DNA of 64,000 nucleotides from Sialis fuliginosa (Eukaryota; Arthropoda; Insecta; Megaloptera; Sialidae), in contig OY540820.1 in assembly GCA_961205875.1 (NCBI GenBank), positions 9,238,001-9,302,000 on the forward strand, written 5' to 3'. A model generated the notes under the pieces. It saw only the letters and a list, made by a program, of their open reading frames with translations, was not told the origin of the DNA and did not search any database. Positions within the stretch are counted from its first letter, which is position 1. Every line of letters starts with the position of its first letter. Of the stretch, positions 1 to 16,093 are shown in pieces. The translations under genes were made by a program, and so were the position numbers.

Positions 1-1
1 G

Positions 2-3000
2 CAACGGATCTCTCGGGAGAAACTCGATGTTAATCTAGAACTACTTGGACTGATTGTACTTGAAAACAGACTTAAAATTGAAACTAGTCCCATTGTAGAT
101 AAATTAAGTGATGCTAAAATTAGAACTATCATGGTAACAGGTAATTATTTTGTTAATATTAACCTTTGAACACCACACCAAGTCCATTAGGAGAATGTGC
201 ATTGTTCCAGAACGACTCAGTCCGGGTTGTGGGGGAAAAAACAAAAATAATGAATTGTTTACCCACGTATGATGAAATTGGGTAGTTTACAAAGTGCGTT
301 GTTCAAAGGTTAAAGAAAAGAACTACAACTGGCTATAGATAATATAAGTTTCCAAATAAAGGGTTAATATTATCTATTTTATTTCTTTAGGTGACAATAT
401 ACTTACGGCTTTAAGTGTTGCTAGAGAATGTGGTATTATTCCTAATCAAAAAAGTGTAATTACGATAAACGCAGTTACAGACCAGTATAACAAAAATCCC
501 ATGATTTATTATACGCTAACTAACAATATCAATGTGTCGGGAACAAAAAATAAGACTGGAGTCTTAACACCAAATGTAAGTGTTTCTTTTTATTAAATCT
601 ATTATTCAGAAATGAAAGAAAATGATCTTGATAAAAAAATTCAATTTTCTCAATCATTTCATAAGATACTGGCAGCAGTTATAGCCGCTATAAGAGCAAG
701 GTTTACTGTTTTTGTGATTGACGGACTTCTTCTTTGTATTTCTTATAATCTCATGTTACTAATAAAACAAGTAACTCTTTATTTAATCAATTTAATTACC
801 AAAGTCCGCAAATATAGTTTGTTTTTTAAATTATAGCCTTTTATTTTGTTTATGTTTTTTCTCCAGTAAAGTAAAACCAGTAATAAACATGCAGTGATGG
901 ACACTTGCTAATGATTACAAAATGATAAGTACTATGACAAAAAATATATAAAAGAAAGAATCATCAAATTTGATAATGAATAAATAAATTATACTAATAA
1001 TTATCACGCTATAAGACAGTTAAATGTATATAGATTAATATTCAGAAATGGTAGTAATCAAATATCAACACATATTTCTAATTCAGTACATTTAATTAAA
1101 AAATAGCCATTACTGGGGTCATATCCAACAATAGTGCCAGTACCTTATTGGATTCTGAATAATTTAAACATTTTATTTCTTTAGAATAGTCCATATATTT
1201 GTATCTTATTTTAGGGTTGTGGTGGAGATTACAGCATCCTGAGTAACGAAATGGATTCATCTAGCGTTGTAAGCCTAGCTACGATTGAATCTTGCACAGT
1301 AAATACAGAAACAGGTACTTATTTTTGAACACAGTAATATTTTAATGAGGTTTTACTTTATATTAAGTTCATTTTTTACAAACATTACGATTATTAATAT
1401 AAATTATATTTATTTTCAAGATTCTGTACATATTGATATGCAAAGCAATTTATCGAAAGTAACTAACTCAGAAACGTCTAGTTATTGTTTTGCTCTCGAT
1501 GGGAAATGCTGGGCTGCCGTGAAACAATTTTATCCTGAACTGATTCCACGTGTTATAACCAGGGGCGCTGTGTTTGCTCGAATGAGTCCTGATCATAAAC
1601 AGTGTTTAATCCAAGAATTGCAAGCCTTGGGTTATTATGTTGGTATGTGTAAAAAATATTGTGCAATGTAACTTTGGTAAAATGATCATAATTAAATTTT
1701 TTTAAAAGGAAATTAAAGCCTGAAATTTAAGATTAATTAATTTTTTTTTATTTTCAATAACATTTTTAAAAGTTACAGGTAAATAAGGATGCGTTGAAAA
1801 ATTTCAAAATGATTTTAAAAAATTAAAAATATTGAAATGTAAATGAAAATACAAATTTTTGAAGTAATCAAAGTAGAGATTTCAAGATTTACTTTTTTGA
1901 AAAATTTCATTGCATTCATTTTTACCAAAGTTACTATTATTATTAGGAAAATAAAGTTTCTTTAATTTTTTTCACAAATGTATATACATATAAACAATTT
2001 TCTCCTTTCAGCAATGGTCGGTGATGGAGCGAATGATGTAGGTGCCCTCAGAGCTTCCCATTGCGGAATATCTCTCTCAGATACGGAATCATCAGTCGCA
2101 AGTCCGTTCACATCAAAGAACCCCAACATCACCGCGATTTACGACGTTATATGTCAAGGCCGTGCTGCTCTTGTCACCTCTTTCAGTATTTTCAAATACA
2201 TGGCAGCCTACAGTTTAACTCAGTTTGTTTCTGTAATGTTACTTTACACAATTGAATCCAACCTTACCGATATTGAATTCCTTTACATTGATTTGTTTAT
2301 CATTACTATATTTGCGTACTTCTTTGGAAAAACAAAGGCATACGATAAAAAATTAGTTGCAGAACGTCCCATGAACAGTCTTGTAGGCCTAACACCCGTT
2401 TTAAGCCTAATGACTCAAATGGTCTTAGTTATATTTTTCCAAGTTTTAGCATTTCAACATTTAAAAGTACAAAACTGGTATGTGCAGTTTGATTCTTCTC
2501 AAAAAGATCACAAAGATTCTGTAGGTTGTGTTGAAAATTATACTATTTTTACAGTCAGTTCGTTTCAGTATATCATTTTGGCGTTGGTGTTTTCGAAAGG
2601 TAAACCCTATCGTAAAGCGATGTGGACAAATTTAGGCTTGATATTATCAGCCGTCGGTTTGGTAATATTTTCAATTTATCTTTCACTCAGTCCGGCTGAA
2701 TTTCTAGCTAAATTCTTTGAACTTGTTTTGCCGTCTTGGAACGCGACCCACAATAACACGTTGCTGATAAATGAATCGTTGAACACGGTTTACGACTTAG
2801 TGCCTAACAACACTGACTTTGTTAATCTCACAAATCCATTTTTAATATCAGATTTTGATACAGATCTTATACATTTATCTCCGACAGATTTTAAATATGT
2901 GCTTTTATCTTATGCCTTAGTGAATTTTATACTATCGTTTATTGTAGAGTATTTATTTGTCGATTACTTAGTATTCAAAAAATTGAGATTCAAGTTTCAT

Positions 3001-3474
3001 AATGTTTCTAAATCAAAGAAAAAGTTCTTACAAATCGAAAAGGAACTTTGTTTGGATTCAAAATGGCCACCGCTTTCAGATAACTTCATGTTTAGTCTCA
3101 CTCATAGACAACCGTCTTGCGACGGCATCAATGAAGCACAGTATATCACCATAGAAAAAACTGATGCGTTTAAAGATGAAAATAAAGTTTTGGAATGTTT
3201 CTTTGATGAACAAACTTCACCTGAGTCTGTTCAGAAAAAGAGCGATAGTGAAACTGCTGCCATTTTGGATAAAAACAAAAGATTTTTAAGCCAAAATGGT
3301 GGGCTGAATATTAGAAATGACCTAGAAATTAGAAACTGTAACTCTGATGAGAGATTAGTTTTGAAAGTTAGTCTGCCCGATGCACTCAATGGCTCTTCTG
3401 GAAATGTGAAATCTAAACCAATAAATAAGAATCTAGTGAAGTCGATGCTTGAAATGAATACATTCGGTAGCTGA
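2..3474 (+). CDS. P5B-type cation/polyamine-transporting ATPase, ATP13A2/ATP13A3 family (3' part only)
   Basis: P-type ATPase of the P5B subfamily, which exports polyamines from late endosomes/lysosomes or transports related cations. Exons read 2-140, 391-575, 1215-1314, 1421-1642 and 2012-3474, all joined in phase, giving the C-terminal 702 residues; the 5' part with the phosphorylation site DKTGT lies left of the window. Visible landmarks are LGLIVLENRLK and MVTGDNILTALSVAREC of the P/N domain, ARMSPDHKQ, and the P-type hinge VGDGANDVGALR at the start of the last exon, followed by SVASPFTS and about six hydrophobic membrane spans. SSFQYIILALVFSKGKPYR is typical of ATP13A proteins. The last span is followed by a long cytosolic tail of about 150 residues, including the family element KELCLDSKWPP. 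The stop is TGA at 3472-3474. Intron 576-1214 contains a MITE. Family assignment is firm; the choice between ATP13A2 and ATP13A3 orthology is not. Confidence 0.93.
664..1145 (-). mobile_element. TA-flanked MITE, family A, copy 1 (inside ATPase intron)
   Basis: 482-bp element flanked by TA at 662-663 and 1146-1147. Its ends, AGATACTGGCAGCAGTTAT on the left and GTGCCAGTACCT on the right, are inverted repeats of each other. The interior matches copies at 20601-21070, 57865-58411 and 60562-61124, but in the opposite orientation. It lies wholly within the intron 576-1214. It has no transposase; the TA duplication suggests mobilisation by a Tc1/mariner-type transposase. The open frame at 612-836 is a by-product of this repeat. 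Confidence 0.8.
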
Positions 3475-4304
3475 GTTTTACTCTTTGAAAAACTGTATCG
3501 GTGGCTATGTTTAAATCATGAATATCGGTGAAGTCGATACAGTTTGCTCTCACTTAGAAAACTGATAATATTGACAATAACATTAGAGAAACGTATTATG
3601 TATACAATGTAACATTATTTTTTTTGGTTGTGTTTATTTTACAATTTTTTTCATATTTTTTTTACATTACTTATAAACAGCAATTGGATTTTATTAAAAT
3701 ATGAAGGATATGAAGAATAGACATTTTTGTTATTTATTATATTATATTGTTTTATGATCTTCGACACTTAAAAAGTATTATAATACACTGAAGTATTTTC
3801 TTATTAGTCATTTTATATATATTTATGCAATGCAAATAGAAAAGAGCTTGGGGAATAACATATGTAGTTGGTATTTGCTATGAAAATTGTAATTTACATT
3901 TGTAATATATTTAGAGAAAATGTATATGTGGATTTAATAAATTATGTATTTAATCTCATTGTTACGTTTTATTTGTTTTTAGCGCTTAAAAAATCTTATT
4001 GTTGCCATGTTGATGTAGGTGCGTCCTAATTTGTCGATAAATATTATCGATTTTTTTATATAAAGATAGACAAACGTTTCTTTTTACATCTGATTTAGTA
4101 TAGAGCTCTGTTTCATTCTTTCTCATTGTGGATTGGTATGATGTCCAGGATATGAATATAGACATCTGTCTGTTCTAAATGCATACCGCTTGTAAAAGTG
4201 AGAAGAAGATATTCGCTTAGTTTTGAAATGGCAGCCGGACGTATGTTAAACAGAGATAGCTGTATACCGCGCCCTTCTGCAAATCGAAGAAAATTGGTTT
4301 TAAA
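3475..4304. other. ATPase 3' UTR and intergenic region before Gbeta
   Basis: AT-rich sequence. A polyadenylation signal AATAAA is at 3936-3941, about 460 bases past the ATPase stop, and is the best candidate for the 3' end. An inverted repeat TCGATAA-ATA-TTATCGA lies at 4034-4050. No coding region was recognised here. Confidence 0.5.
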
Positions 4305-4419
4305 GGCCGCCATTTTGTTCTGATAGAAAATCGCACTCGGCGCTTTTCATTTTGGCGAGAATATTGTGAAAAACTATCAGGGAACGCGTGGAAAGTGTTG
4401 GAAAATCAAGATCGAAGGT
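4305..4419 (+). promoter_or_regulatory. Probable Gbeta promoter and non-coding first exon
   Basis: A GC-richer patch with GCCGCCATTTTG near 4306-4317 (the reverse of the AAAATGGCGGC element bound by YY1/Pho in animals) precedes a possible 5' UTR exon with a donor-like GTAAGA at 4420. The first coding exon (4940-5048) begins at a splice acceptor and carries 52 bases of UTR before its ATG, so an upstream non-coding exon must exist. The exact exon boundaries are inferred. Confidence 0.35.
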
Positions 4420-4991
4420 GTAAGAAACGATATAACTAATGTGTTGTTTCGAAATTAGTGATTATTGGTGTAAAAAGTGGTGATCGTGATAGTCTTATAG
4501 GAAACCACAGTGTATTACCAAGGGTTGGGCTTTAGTGTACTTTGACAAAACGGCATAGTTTTTTCACGACCGGTCTGTTACATTCAGACCGATTTTCTTC
4601 TAGAGAAGGTCAGTTGTCTTATTTTAATGCTGAAATAATTTATAGATTGACTGATCCGTCAAAATTCGTGTCCATCAAAGGTCGATGGTCTTTTTAATAT
4701 ACGGAAATTAATATGGCGGAGTTTTTTTAATCCATAATTTTCGTTCAAATTAATCTCATCACGAATAATTAGACTTTTGATTTCTGATTTAATTGCCGTT
4801 AACATTTACATGATTTAATATACATTATGAAGCACAGTATCAGACCATTCTTTTAAAAAATCAGCAATTTGAATCATGTTAATTCTACTTAGTACATAGA
4901 GTTTGAAATTTTTAACAGGTGTGAGTAATTTAATTCCAGGGCGGTGGCGGAGGTGTGAGTGGCAGAGGAGAAAGGTTGGCTGAATAGCAAT

Positions 4992-8968
<3,977 letters not shown>

Positions 8969-10430
8969 GCCACTGCCACATCCGCAAGGTCCGTTTGTTG
9001 TACATAGAATTAGATTGAATGAGTGGTGAGTGCGGTTTCTAACGTGCTGGATGCTTTCAGGTTAGCCATCTTTTACAACAACTATATTATGATCATCATT
9101 CAAAGTATATAAATAATTCATGCCAGCATCTCGACTCAACTTCTGTCTATTTGAAAACGGCCTGCGAGCGACAGAGAGGGCCGGGCGGCAGCGTACGCGG
9201 AATGGATAATACTCGGACCGGTAGCCCCTCTCTGTCGCTCAGAAGCTGTGCAACGCATCCAGTAAAACATAGTCATAGATCTTATTGGATACTAGTGCTA
9301 GTCGTTCGTTCGTTTCAAATTCGTTTTATCATTTGTAAAACGGTCATCTAAAAGAATCACACAAGAGTCGAACCGATGAAACATTGTTTGGATAAACTGT
9401 CGCATTTACCTGTCTAGGCTCACACGTGCTTCGGTCGCTTGATGAAGGTTGGGCGCCCGTCCCCGCCCCGCGGGCGCGTCGTCGAGACGGAGTACACACG
9501 AGTTGATAGAGAGTTTCACGTGCTTAGATACGCATCATTCATGATCTTGCATTAGGTTTCAATGCCATACGTCTAGCTTAGTCGTGACCACAAACAGAGT
9601 GTTTTGTTTTGCCGACGGCGAGCCATATTTTCATTTGGATCAAGTAAACTAACTGTGTGAACATATTATTACATAACGCTACGTTGGGGGTCCACAGAGG
9701 CCGGGCGTGCGCGTCAGGCCTGCCCGCGGCGGGCCCGGGCCGTATCGGTCCGGCGGCGCTCGCCTCCGCGGAACCCCAACCAAATTGTATTTATCGTGAG
9801 TGTGTGAGAGGTTGAATGCTTGTTTACAATTAAGGTGTGATAGAGCTATTGTCGTTTTTGTAAATTATTACTGTTCTTGAGTTCATGAGCCGGCGAGTCA
9901 TGTCGGGAGGGGGCGCTGCGGTCCTGCCGGCAGGGGGTGTTCATTACGTGGCCCTGCCCGCGCCGCGCCCGCCTCTGATGTGGCTCCCCGCCCCCCCCCA
10001 TCCCCGTCCCCGGTCTACACACACGTTATGTTAAAAACATTGTTGTTTCGATTTGAGTCAAATGCACGCTGAAATCACCGTTCGTTTTTGTCCGTCAATG
10101 ATACGGTTGGGCACAAATCAATGACCACGAGGCTTCCATATTCTAAACCGCGGCCGCCTCTATTTCTGATCAAGACACGAGATTTTTTTACAGTTATTTT
10201 AAATGTATGTCTCCCGTGGAAAATATCGTGTTTTTAGCTTAATGTTGAATCGTGTACGGTATGTCGTATCGGCGTGGGTTTTATAGCTTTAGACGGACGG
10301 TGTGCGGATGATAAGTAGACACGTGCATGCCGTATGCGATAATATTGAATATGATACAAGTAATTTTTAAGTGATTAAAAAATACCATAATTTAATTATG
10401 AAAAACATTTATCGTGTATTGCAGAATGCT
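8969..10430 (+). other. Long Gbeta 3' region with a GC-rich island
   Basis: Sequence after the Gbeta stop, probably 3' UTR. From about 9150 it becomes GC-rich, peaking at 9430-9510, 9690-9780 and 9890-10010, with GC-palindromic runs such as GCCCGCGGCGGGC near 9721. No reading frame across the island resembles a protein. The nearest polyadenylation-like AATAAA is at 10542-10547, past a TAT microsatellite. No clear end to the transcript can be called. Confidence 0.4.
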
Positions 10431-10457
10431 ATGTAAAATGAATGTGAAGTTTATGTA

Positions 10458-10458
10458 C

Positions 10459-10497
<39 letters not shown>

Positions 10498-10498
10498 G
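10458..10498. repeat. TAT/ATT trinucleotide microsatellite
   Basis: About 13 perfect tandem TAT units. It generates a spurious poly-tyrosine reading frame on the + strand. Confidence 0.95.
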
Positions 10499-11111
10499 AT
10501 TATGTAATAATTGTCTTGTATTATCTTAATACTTACCGTAAAATAAAATCACAGAAAAATACGAAAAAACATATTTGTTCATTATTTATTTCATCATACC
10601 TACATTTATTATTACAGGATATTATACTTAAAAATAAATCATTTGACATCCTGCTTCAATAGAATTAAATATATAGGCCACAAAAAATATTAATCCCACC
10701 CTATTAGTAATTGTTTAGATCTGTAGTTTTCAATCTGTGGTTCCGTGGATCCTTGAAGTTATTATAATCAATAGGTGCATCAATAATACATAGTATGTAT
10801 GTCTCAACAATGACACCATGTAGTAAGTACGTATATAATAAATATTTATAAATAAAAGGTAAGTAATTTTCAATTATACAATATTTTAAACCTGTAGATA
10901 AACAGGACTAAAACAACTAACTAAGAGCATCTATGTAGATAAATAGATGTTTTTAAATTCAGTCAGTTTTCAGTTTTGAAAGTATACACGTCACCGTATG
11001 TAAGAGGACACATTGATAACATACATTACACAAGATTTTAAATTCATTCATTAATACATACGATAACGTCTGACTTGAACCAAAGAAAATTGATTTAGTC
11101 GGAATGTCGTC

Positions 11112-11248
11112 TGAAAAAAATATTAAAATTTAAAAGGTACATGTGGCGCTATCTAACAAAATCAGCTGGAACTAATTAGTTTTTGATAGTTCAAGTTCGT
11201 CTCGCTAGATGGTGCCACATGTGCCTTTTAAATTTCAATATTTTTTCA
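11112..11248. mobile_element. Foldback/MITE hairpin
   Basis: Arms 11112-11155 and 11206-11248 are inverted copies of about 44 bp with a few mismatches, centred on ACATGTGGCGC and GTGCCACATGTGCC, with a loop of about 50 bp. It has the structure of a small foldback transposon and no coding capacity. Confidence 0.65.
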
Positions 11249-11254
11249 AAACAA

Positions 11255-11668
11255 TTTTTCGAAAAATTTAAGTTTTATTGTTCAAACTTTTATTCAGTAA
11301 ATAAAATATAAAGTGAAGTAATATTTGGACATTTCACGAAATATATTTAAGTTGTATTTACATGTTTTTTGAAAGTTGGTTAAATTCAATTTAAGCGATT
11401 TTCTTTTGTTTTTTAAATCCCAATAAATGTTTTTTTTACGCGTATGTTATTATTAACATTAAACAAAATTAGTTTATTGATGAGAGGATCAGCCAGCCCT
11501 CTCACAAACTGCATATGTATTAACATATGCATGTATGTACGAGTACCTAAGTAAATTACATGGCTTTTTGTTTATTAAATATATCGTAAAATGTCCAAAT
11601 ATTACTATACTTAATATTTTATTTACTAAATAAAATTTGAACAATAAAACTTAAATTTTTCGAAGAAT
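11255..11668. mobile_element. Second inverted-repeat element upstream of the SLC12A9-like gene
   Basis: Left arm 11255-11339 and right arm 11584-11668 are inverted copies of about 85 bp; both contain the words TTGTTCAAA and ATATTTGGACATTT (reversed on the right) with few differences. The central 240 bp is unrelated AT-rich sequence. It abuts the hairpin at 11112-11248, so the two may be parts of one composite element. Confidence 0.65.
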
Positions 11669-12093
11669 TATGATTCGAAAAATTGTGTTTCGAAAAATTT
11701 ACACCAAATCTGAAAAAGGACCCTAATAAATGATTGTGCTGTCAACAGATGTCGCTATGTATGTATTTGTTTAGTTTTGACGGTTTTGACGTTTTGACAA
11801 TGACAGTAGGTGTCAATTTATAAGAACATGTTTAGTTATAACTTTAATATTTAGTTACAAATAAAATAATTTTAATATATATAGTTATTCATATTTGGAT
11901 GTTTTAATGAGAATGCATATTTAAAGTAAGTAAAGATTTGTTCTATTATCGGTATTATTTACAATAAATATGTACAAAGTACAGTGAGTCATAACATACA
12001 CCCCTTACTAGACTTCCGTATTAATTTCGTCACTGATAATGATCTATTAACATTAAAGATCAAACGTAATTATGAATTTTAGTAGCTGCAAAA

Positions 12094-15000
12094 ATGATTG
12101 CCCAAGAAACTGGAAGCGTAAATTCTACAATAGGAAATTCATCTCGCAATTCTTCTACCCCACTTATCAATGATAATGCACCATCTAGAAGCAATGTATA
12201 CGGAAGATTAAAAGGCTTATTTCAATCTGCTCCGAGCCCTCCGGTTATTGAAGAGAGTGGTTATGTTGAATTTGAGCATTTAGATAACTCTTCGGTCACC
12301 GCGATGAACTGTTTAGGACGAGATCAGAATAACGTACACAAACGTACATTAGGAACGTTTAGTGGTGTATTTAGTCCAGTCGTTTTGAGCATGTTTAGTG
12401 CCTTAATTTTCATTCGTGTTGGTAAGTAGCTTAGTTTATATTACATGTTTGAAGACAATTAACGTGATTATTTTTTTAATAGGTTTTATTGTCGGAAATG
12501 CTGGGTTATACACTACACTATTGCAGTTTGTGATAGCATATGCTATATTAATTTTTACTGTGATGTCTGTGTGTGCTGTGTCGACTAATGGTGCGATTGA
12601 AGGAGGGGGCGCATATTGTATCCTTTATTTATAATTGTATATTTTTTCATATCAATTTCTAGAAAACCTGAAAAAAAATTTCTTTAACCAAAATTTACAG
12701 TTATGATAAGCAGGACATTAGGTCCTGAATTCGGAGGTTCAATTGGAACATTGTTTTTCTTTGCTAATGTTGTTTCTAGCGCTCTCTATATTTTGGGATG
12801 CACAGAAGGATTATTAGAGAATCTAGGACCATCTGGTAAATATAACTTAATATTTTAATGCAGAGTTATTAAAACTTTTAATGAATTTATGTATTTTTAG
12901 GATATTTAATACCCGATGGTAGTCCTCCATTGTTGAAAGATACACCACTATATCGTCTACTATACTGTACAGTATTAAACACATTAAGTGTAGCATTCTG
13001 TTTAGTTGGAGCTAAGATGTTTGCGAGAACCAGCGCATTCATTCTGGCTGTAGTTGTCGTATGTGTGATCAGTGTTATGGCTAGTTTCTTCTTTGTTGGA
13101 CCCTTAGATATCCCTGTACCTGATAGAAATACTATAATTCAAAATATGACATATCGTGTAAATGTTTCATATACTGGACTTAACAAAACTACACTGCTAG
13201 CTAATTTAAATGCGTCGTACGGCAAAGATTATACCAGTCCTGTCAATCAACAGGTATGATTTAGAAATGAGTTAATTCACTTTAATTTTTTCTACAAACT
13301 GTTTAATTTTTCAGGTAACTTTTGCTATAGTTTTTGGTGTTCTGTTTTCGGGTGTAACTGGTATTATGGCTGGAGCAAATATGTCTGGAGAATTAAAGAA
13401 CCCTAGTAAATCTATACCACGTGGAACATTGAGCGCAATTGCTTTCACATTCTTCTGTTACATTCTTCTCTCCATTTTAACTGCCGCTACATGTTCAAGA
13501 GAACTTTTACAGGTACATTATAAAATATATTTACAGTCACACCTTTTTATATAATGTTATTTTCATTTTTTTTTTACAGAACAATTACATGTACATGATG
13601 CCAATTAACTTATGGCCACCGTTTGTAACAATAGGTGTTTTAACTGCAACATTTTCAGCAGCTCTTAGCAATTTAATAGGAGGCAGTCGTGTTCTAGAAG
13701 CTCTTGCAAAAGACCGTGTTTTTGGTAAATTCATATCTATTTTCAGAAGCTAGTTGTTTTTATTTCTAATAACACAAATACTTTTGTAGGCTTTTTACTG
13801 AATTTCATAACAAAGGGGACGTGGAGAGGAAACCCTTTGGCTGCCGTTGGAGTCAGCTGGCTTCTAGTACAGATCATGCTCTGTATTGGCTCTCTGAATG
13901 TTGTGGCCCAGATTAACTCTGTGCTGTTCTTATTAAGTTACCTCGCAACTAACTTAGCTTGTATGGGTCTGCAGCTTGCAAGCGCACCAAATTTCAGGCC
14001 TTCATTTAAGGTAAAAATTAATTAGATTATGTTTTACTAGCGGACCCGTTTTGGCTTCGCATGGCAGTTAATATTTTTGTATATTAAGATGTACTAAATA
14101 AATGTGATTGTTGTATTTCAGCTCTTCAGTGTCCACACAGCAGCTGCGGGGTTAATCGGAAGCTTTGCTATGATGTGTGTGATCAACGTCGCTTACGCCA
14201 GTTTCAGTATAGTCGTATGCGTTGCGCTCGTTGTAGCTTTGCATTTGTTTTCAACTGGAAGCGGCCAAGCAAACTGGGGCTCTATTTCTCAGGTATTTCA
14301 TATAATATTATACTGTTTATATGTTGTTTTTTATTTAATTATAATTTTTTTCAGGCGCTTATTTTCCATCAAGTTAGAAAATACTTACTGCTTCTAGACA
14401 GTCGTAAAAACCACGTGAAATATTGGAGGCCACAAATCTTGTTGCTTGTTTCTAACCCAAGATCATGTTGTCCTTTGATTGATTTCATTAATGATATCAA
14501 GAAGAGTGGACTGTATGTGCTGGGGCATGTGATTGTCTCCGATGCTGATTGTAGAAATGACCCAACTATCGAACAAAGTCCACATTGGCTTGAATTGATC
14601 GACACCATGAAGGTAAAACATATTGATTATTAGTTGGTCTCTTAACTATCAAATAATAAATATTTAAATTGCAGGTAAAAGCTTTTGTTGAGCTTACGAC
14701 AGCTCATTCTGTGAGAGAAGGGTTCCAGCATTTAGTTAGGATATCTGGTATGGGCGCGATGAAACCAAATACTGTAGTACTTGGTTTTTATGATAACCAT
14801 GAACCGATAGATTTTTTTAATAGGTTAGTGCAAAAATTATTTCTCCAACTCTGTATATAGCAAATTATTCTTAATCTTCTCTTTTTGTCAATTCATATGT
14901 TCATAATCAAAATCAGTGTAAATTACTTAAAATTTATTTACTATCGCATAAAAAAGTACCTGACCAGAGTGTAATGACTCCATTCCAGATAAAGATAACC

Positions 15001-16093
15001 TTTTTTTTTTGTTAATGTTAATTTTTCATGCGATAGTATATACAAAAAATAATAATATTAAGTATGAAAGAATTTCTGTTTTTTGTTTGTTTAGTGAAAC
15101 ATTATACAAAACGACTATATTTGATATAAATTCAGAAGGTCTAAATGATAGAAAATTCCCCATTAAAACAAGAAAAACTATAGATATATCGGAATATGTC
15201 GCTATGATAGCTGATTCTTTATATATGGGTAAAAATGTATGCGTATGTCGACACTTTGGAGCTTTGAATAAAGTATCAATAAACAAGTAAGTTGAAATAT
15301 TTTTATATGAAATAATATATTTATATTATTTTTTTTATACTTAATTTTTTACAGTAATCCAAATGCCAAATATATTGACGTATGGGCATTCAATATTTTA
15401 GAGCCAGAGAATTCTACGAATATAAAATCATTCGATACAAATTCTTTATTCATGATGCAAGTAAGTATTTTAATACCTATCTATTTTATTGATTATTCAA
15501 TTATAAAAAATTGAAATTAATCTTTAAATTATTATACTTTTTATAGCTTGCAGTCATTTGTACGATGGTCGGAGTATGGAAAAAATTAAAAATAAGAGTA
15601 TTTGTTGCAAGCGATAACGCACAGTCTGATAACTTAGCTTTAGTAGAGTCGCTGAAAATGTTACGAATAAGAGCAGACATTTACGAGGTACTACTTTATT
15701 TAATATATTCAAAAATATCAATGCGTTAATAATTTATTTTTCAATTAACAGATACCAAATTGGTCCCAAACGAAAGGCCTACTCGAAACTAATAACCAAA
15801 ATAATTTCCTCTATGATTCCGACGATAATCACAGTGAAAAGAATAGCATCAGTGACCAGTACATCAAAACAATCAACCAAACTCTAATCAGACAAAGTGA
15901 TAACACCGTAGTTACGTTCATATATCTTCCAAAACCACCTGGCTTCACGTCCGAAGAGTCAGAATTAATAAGTAATCATTTTGGTGTTCTTACTCCGGAG
16001 AAATATTTAAAAATATTGACAAGTGTTTCTGACAATTTACCGCCAACAGTATTTGTTCATGGCCTCAACGCCGTCACTAGCACAACACTTTAA
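12094..16093 (+). CDS. Solute carrier family 12 member 9-like (cation-chloride cotransporter family)
   Basis: Multipass membrane transporter of the SLC12 family, SLC12A9 (CIP1) branch, whose transported substrate is poorly defined. Fourteen exons: 12094-12421, 12483-12617, 12701-12835, 12901-13253, 13315-13512, 13580-13724, 13790-14010, 14122-14292, 14355-14612, 14675-14823, 15095-15286, 15355-15460, 15547-15687 and 15752-16093, giving 957 residues, near the usual length of about 910. The short N-terminal tail leads to [20 protein letters not shown], the SLC12 first span, then [20 protein letters not shown] and [18 protein letters not shown], hallmark motifs of the family. An extracellular loop around residues 280-305 has four N-glycosylation sequons (NMT, NVS, NKT, NAS). 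The C-terminal half is the cytosolic SLC12 domain ([22 protein letters not shown]). Introns are short; the one at 14011-14121 carries a Helitron 3'-end remnant. The 12094 ATG is the first in-frame start in the exon and fits the family. Confidence 0.95.
14036..14068 (-). mobile_element. Helitron-like 3' terminus remnant in SLC12A9-like intron
   Basis: Reading the minus strand gives a segment containing GCGAAGC, ACGGGTCCGCTAGT, the same terminal words as the Helitron-like end at 44787-44810. Only about 30 bp is recognisable. Confidence 0.4.

Noticed and set aside
9151..9351. Open frame in the GC-rich part of the Gbeta 3' region
   Set aside because: Composition and lack of any domain argue for chance in GC-rich DNA; no splice context supports it.
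10414..10662. Open frame with a poly-tyrosine run
   Set aside because: It is the translation of a TAT microsatellite in a 3' region.
10726..10770. hAT-like left end (GTAGTTTTCAATCTGTGGTT)
   Set aside because: No matching right end or 8-bp duplication was found, so it is not listed as an element.
14369..14608. Antisense frame opposite an SLC12A9-like exon
   Set aside because: Shadow of a real exon on the other strand.
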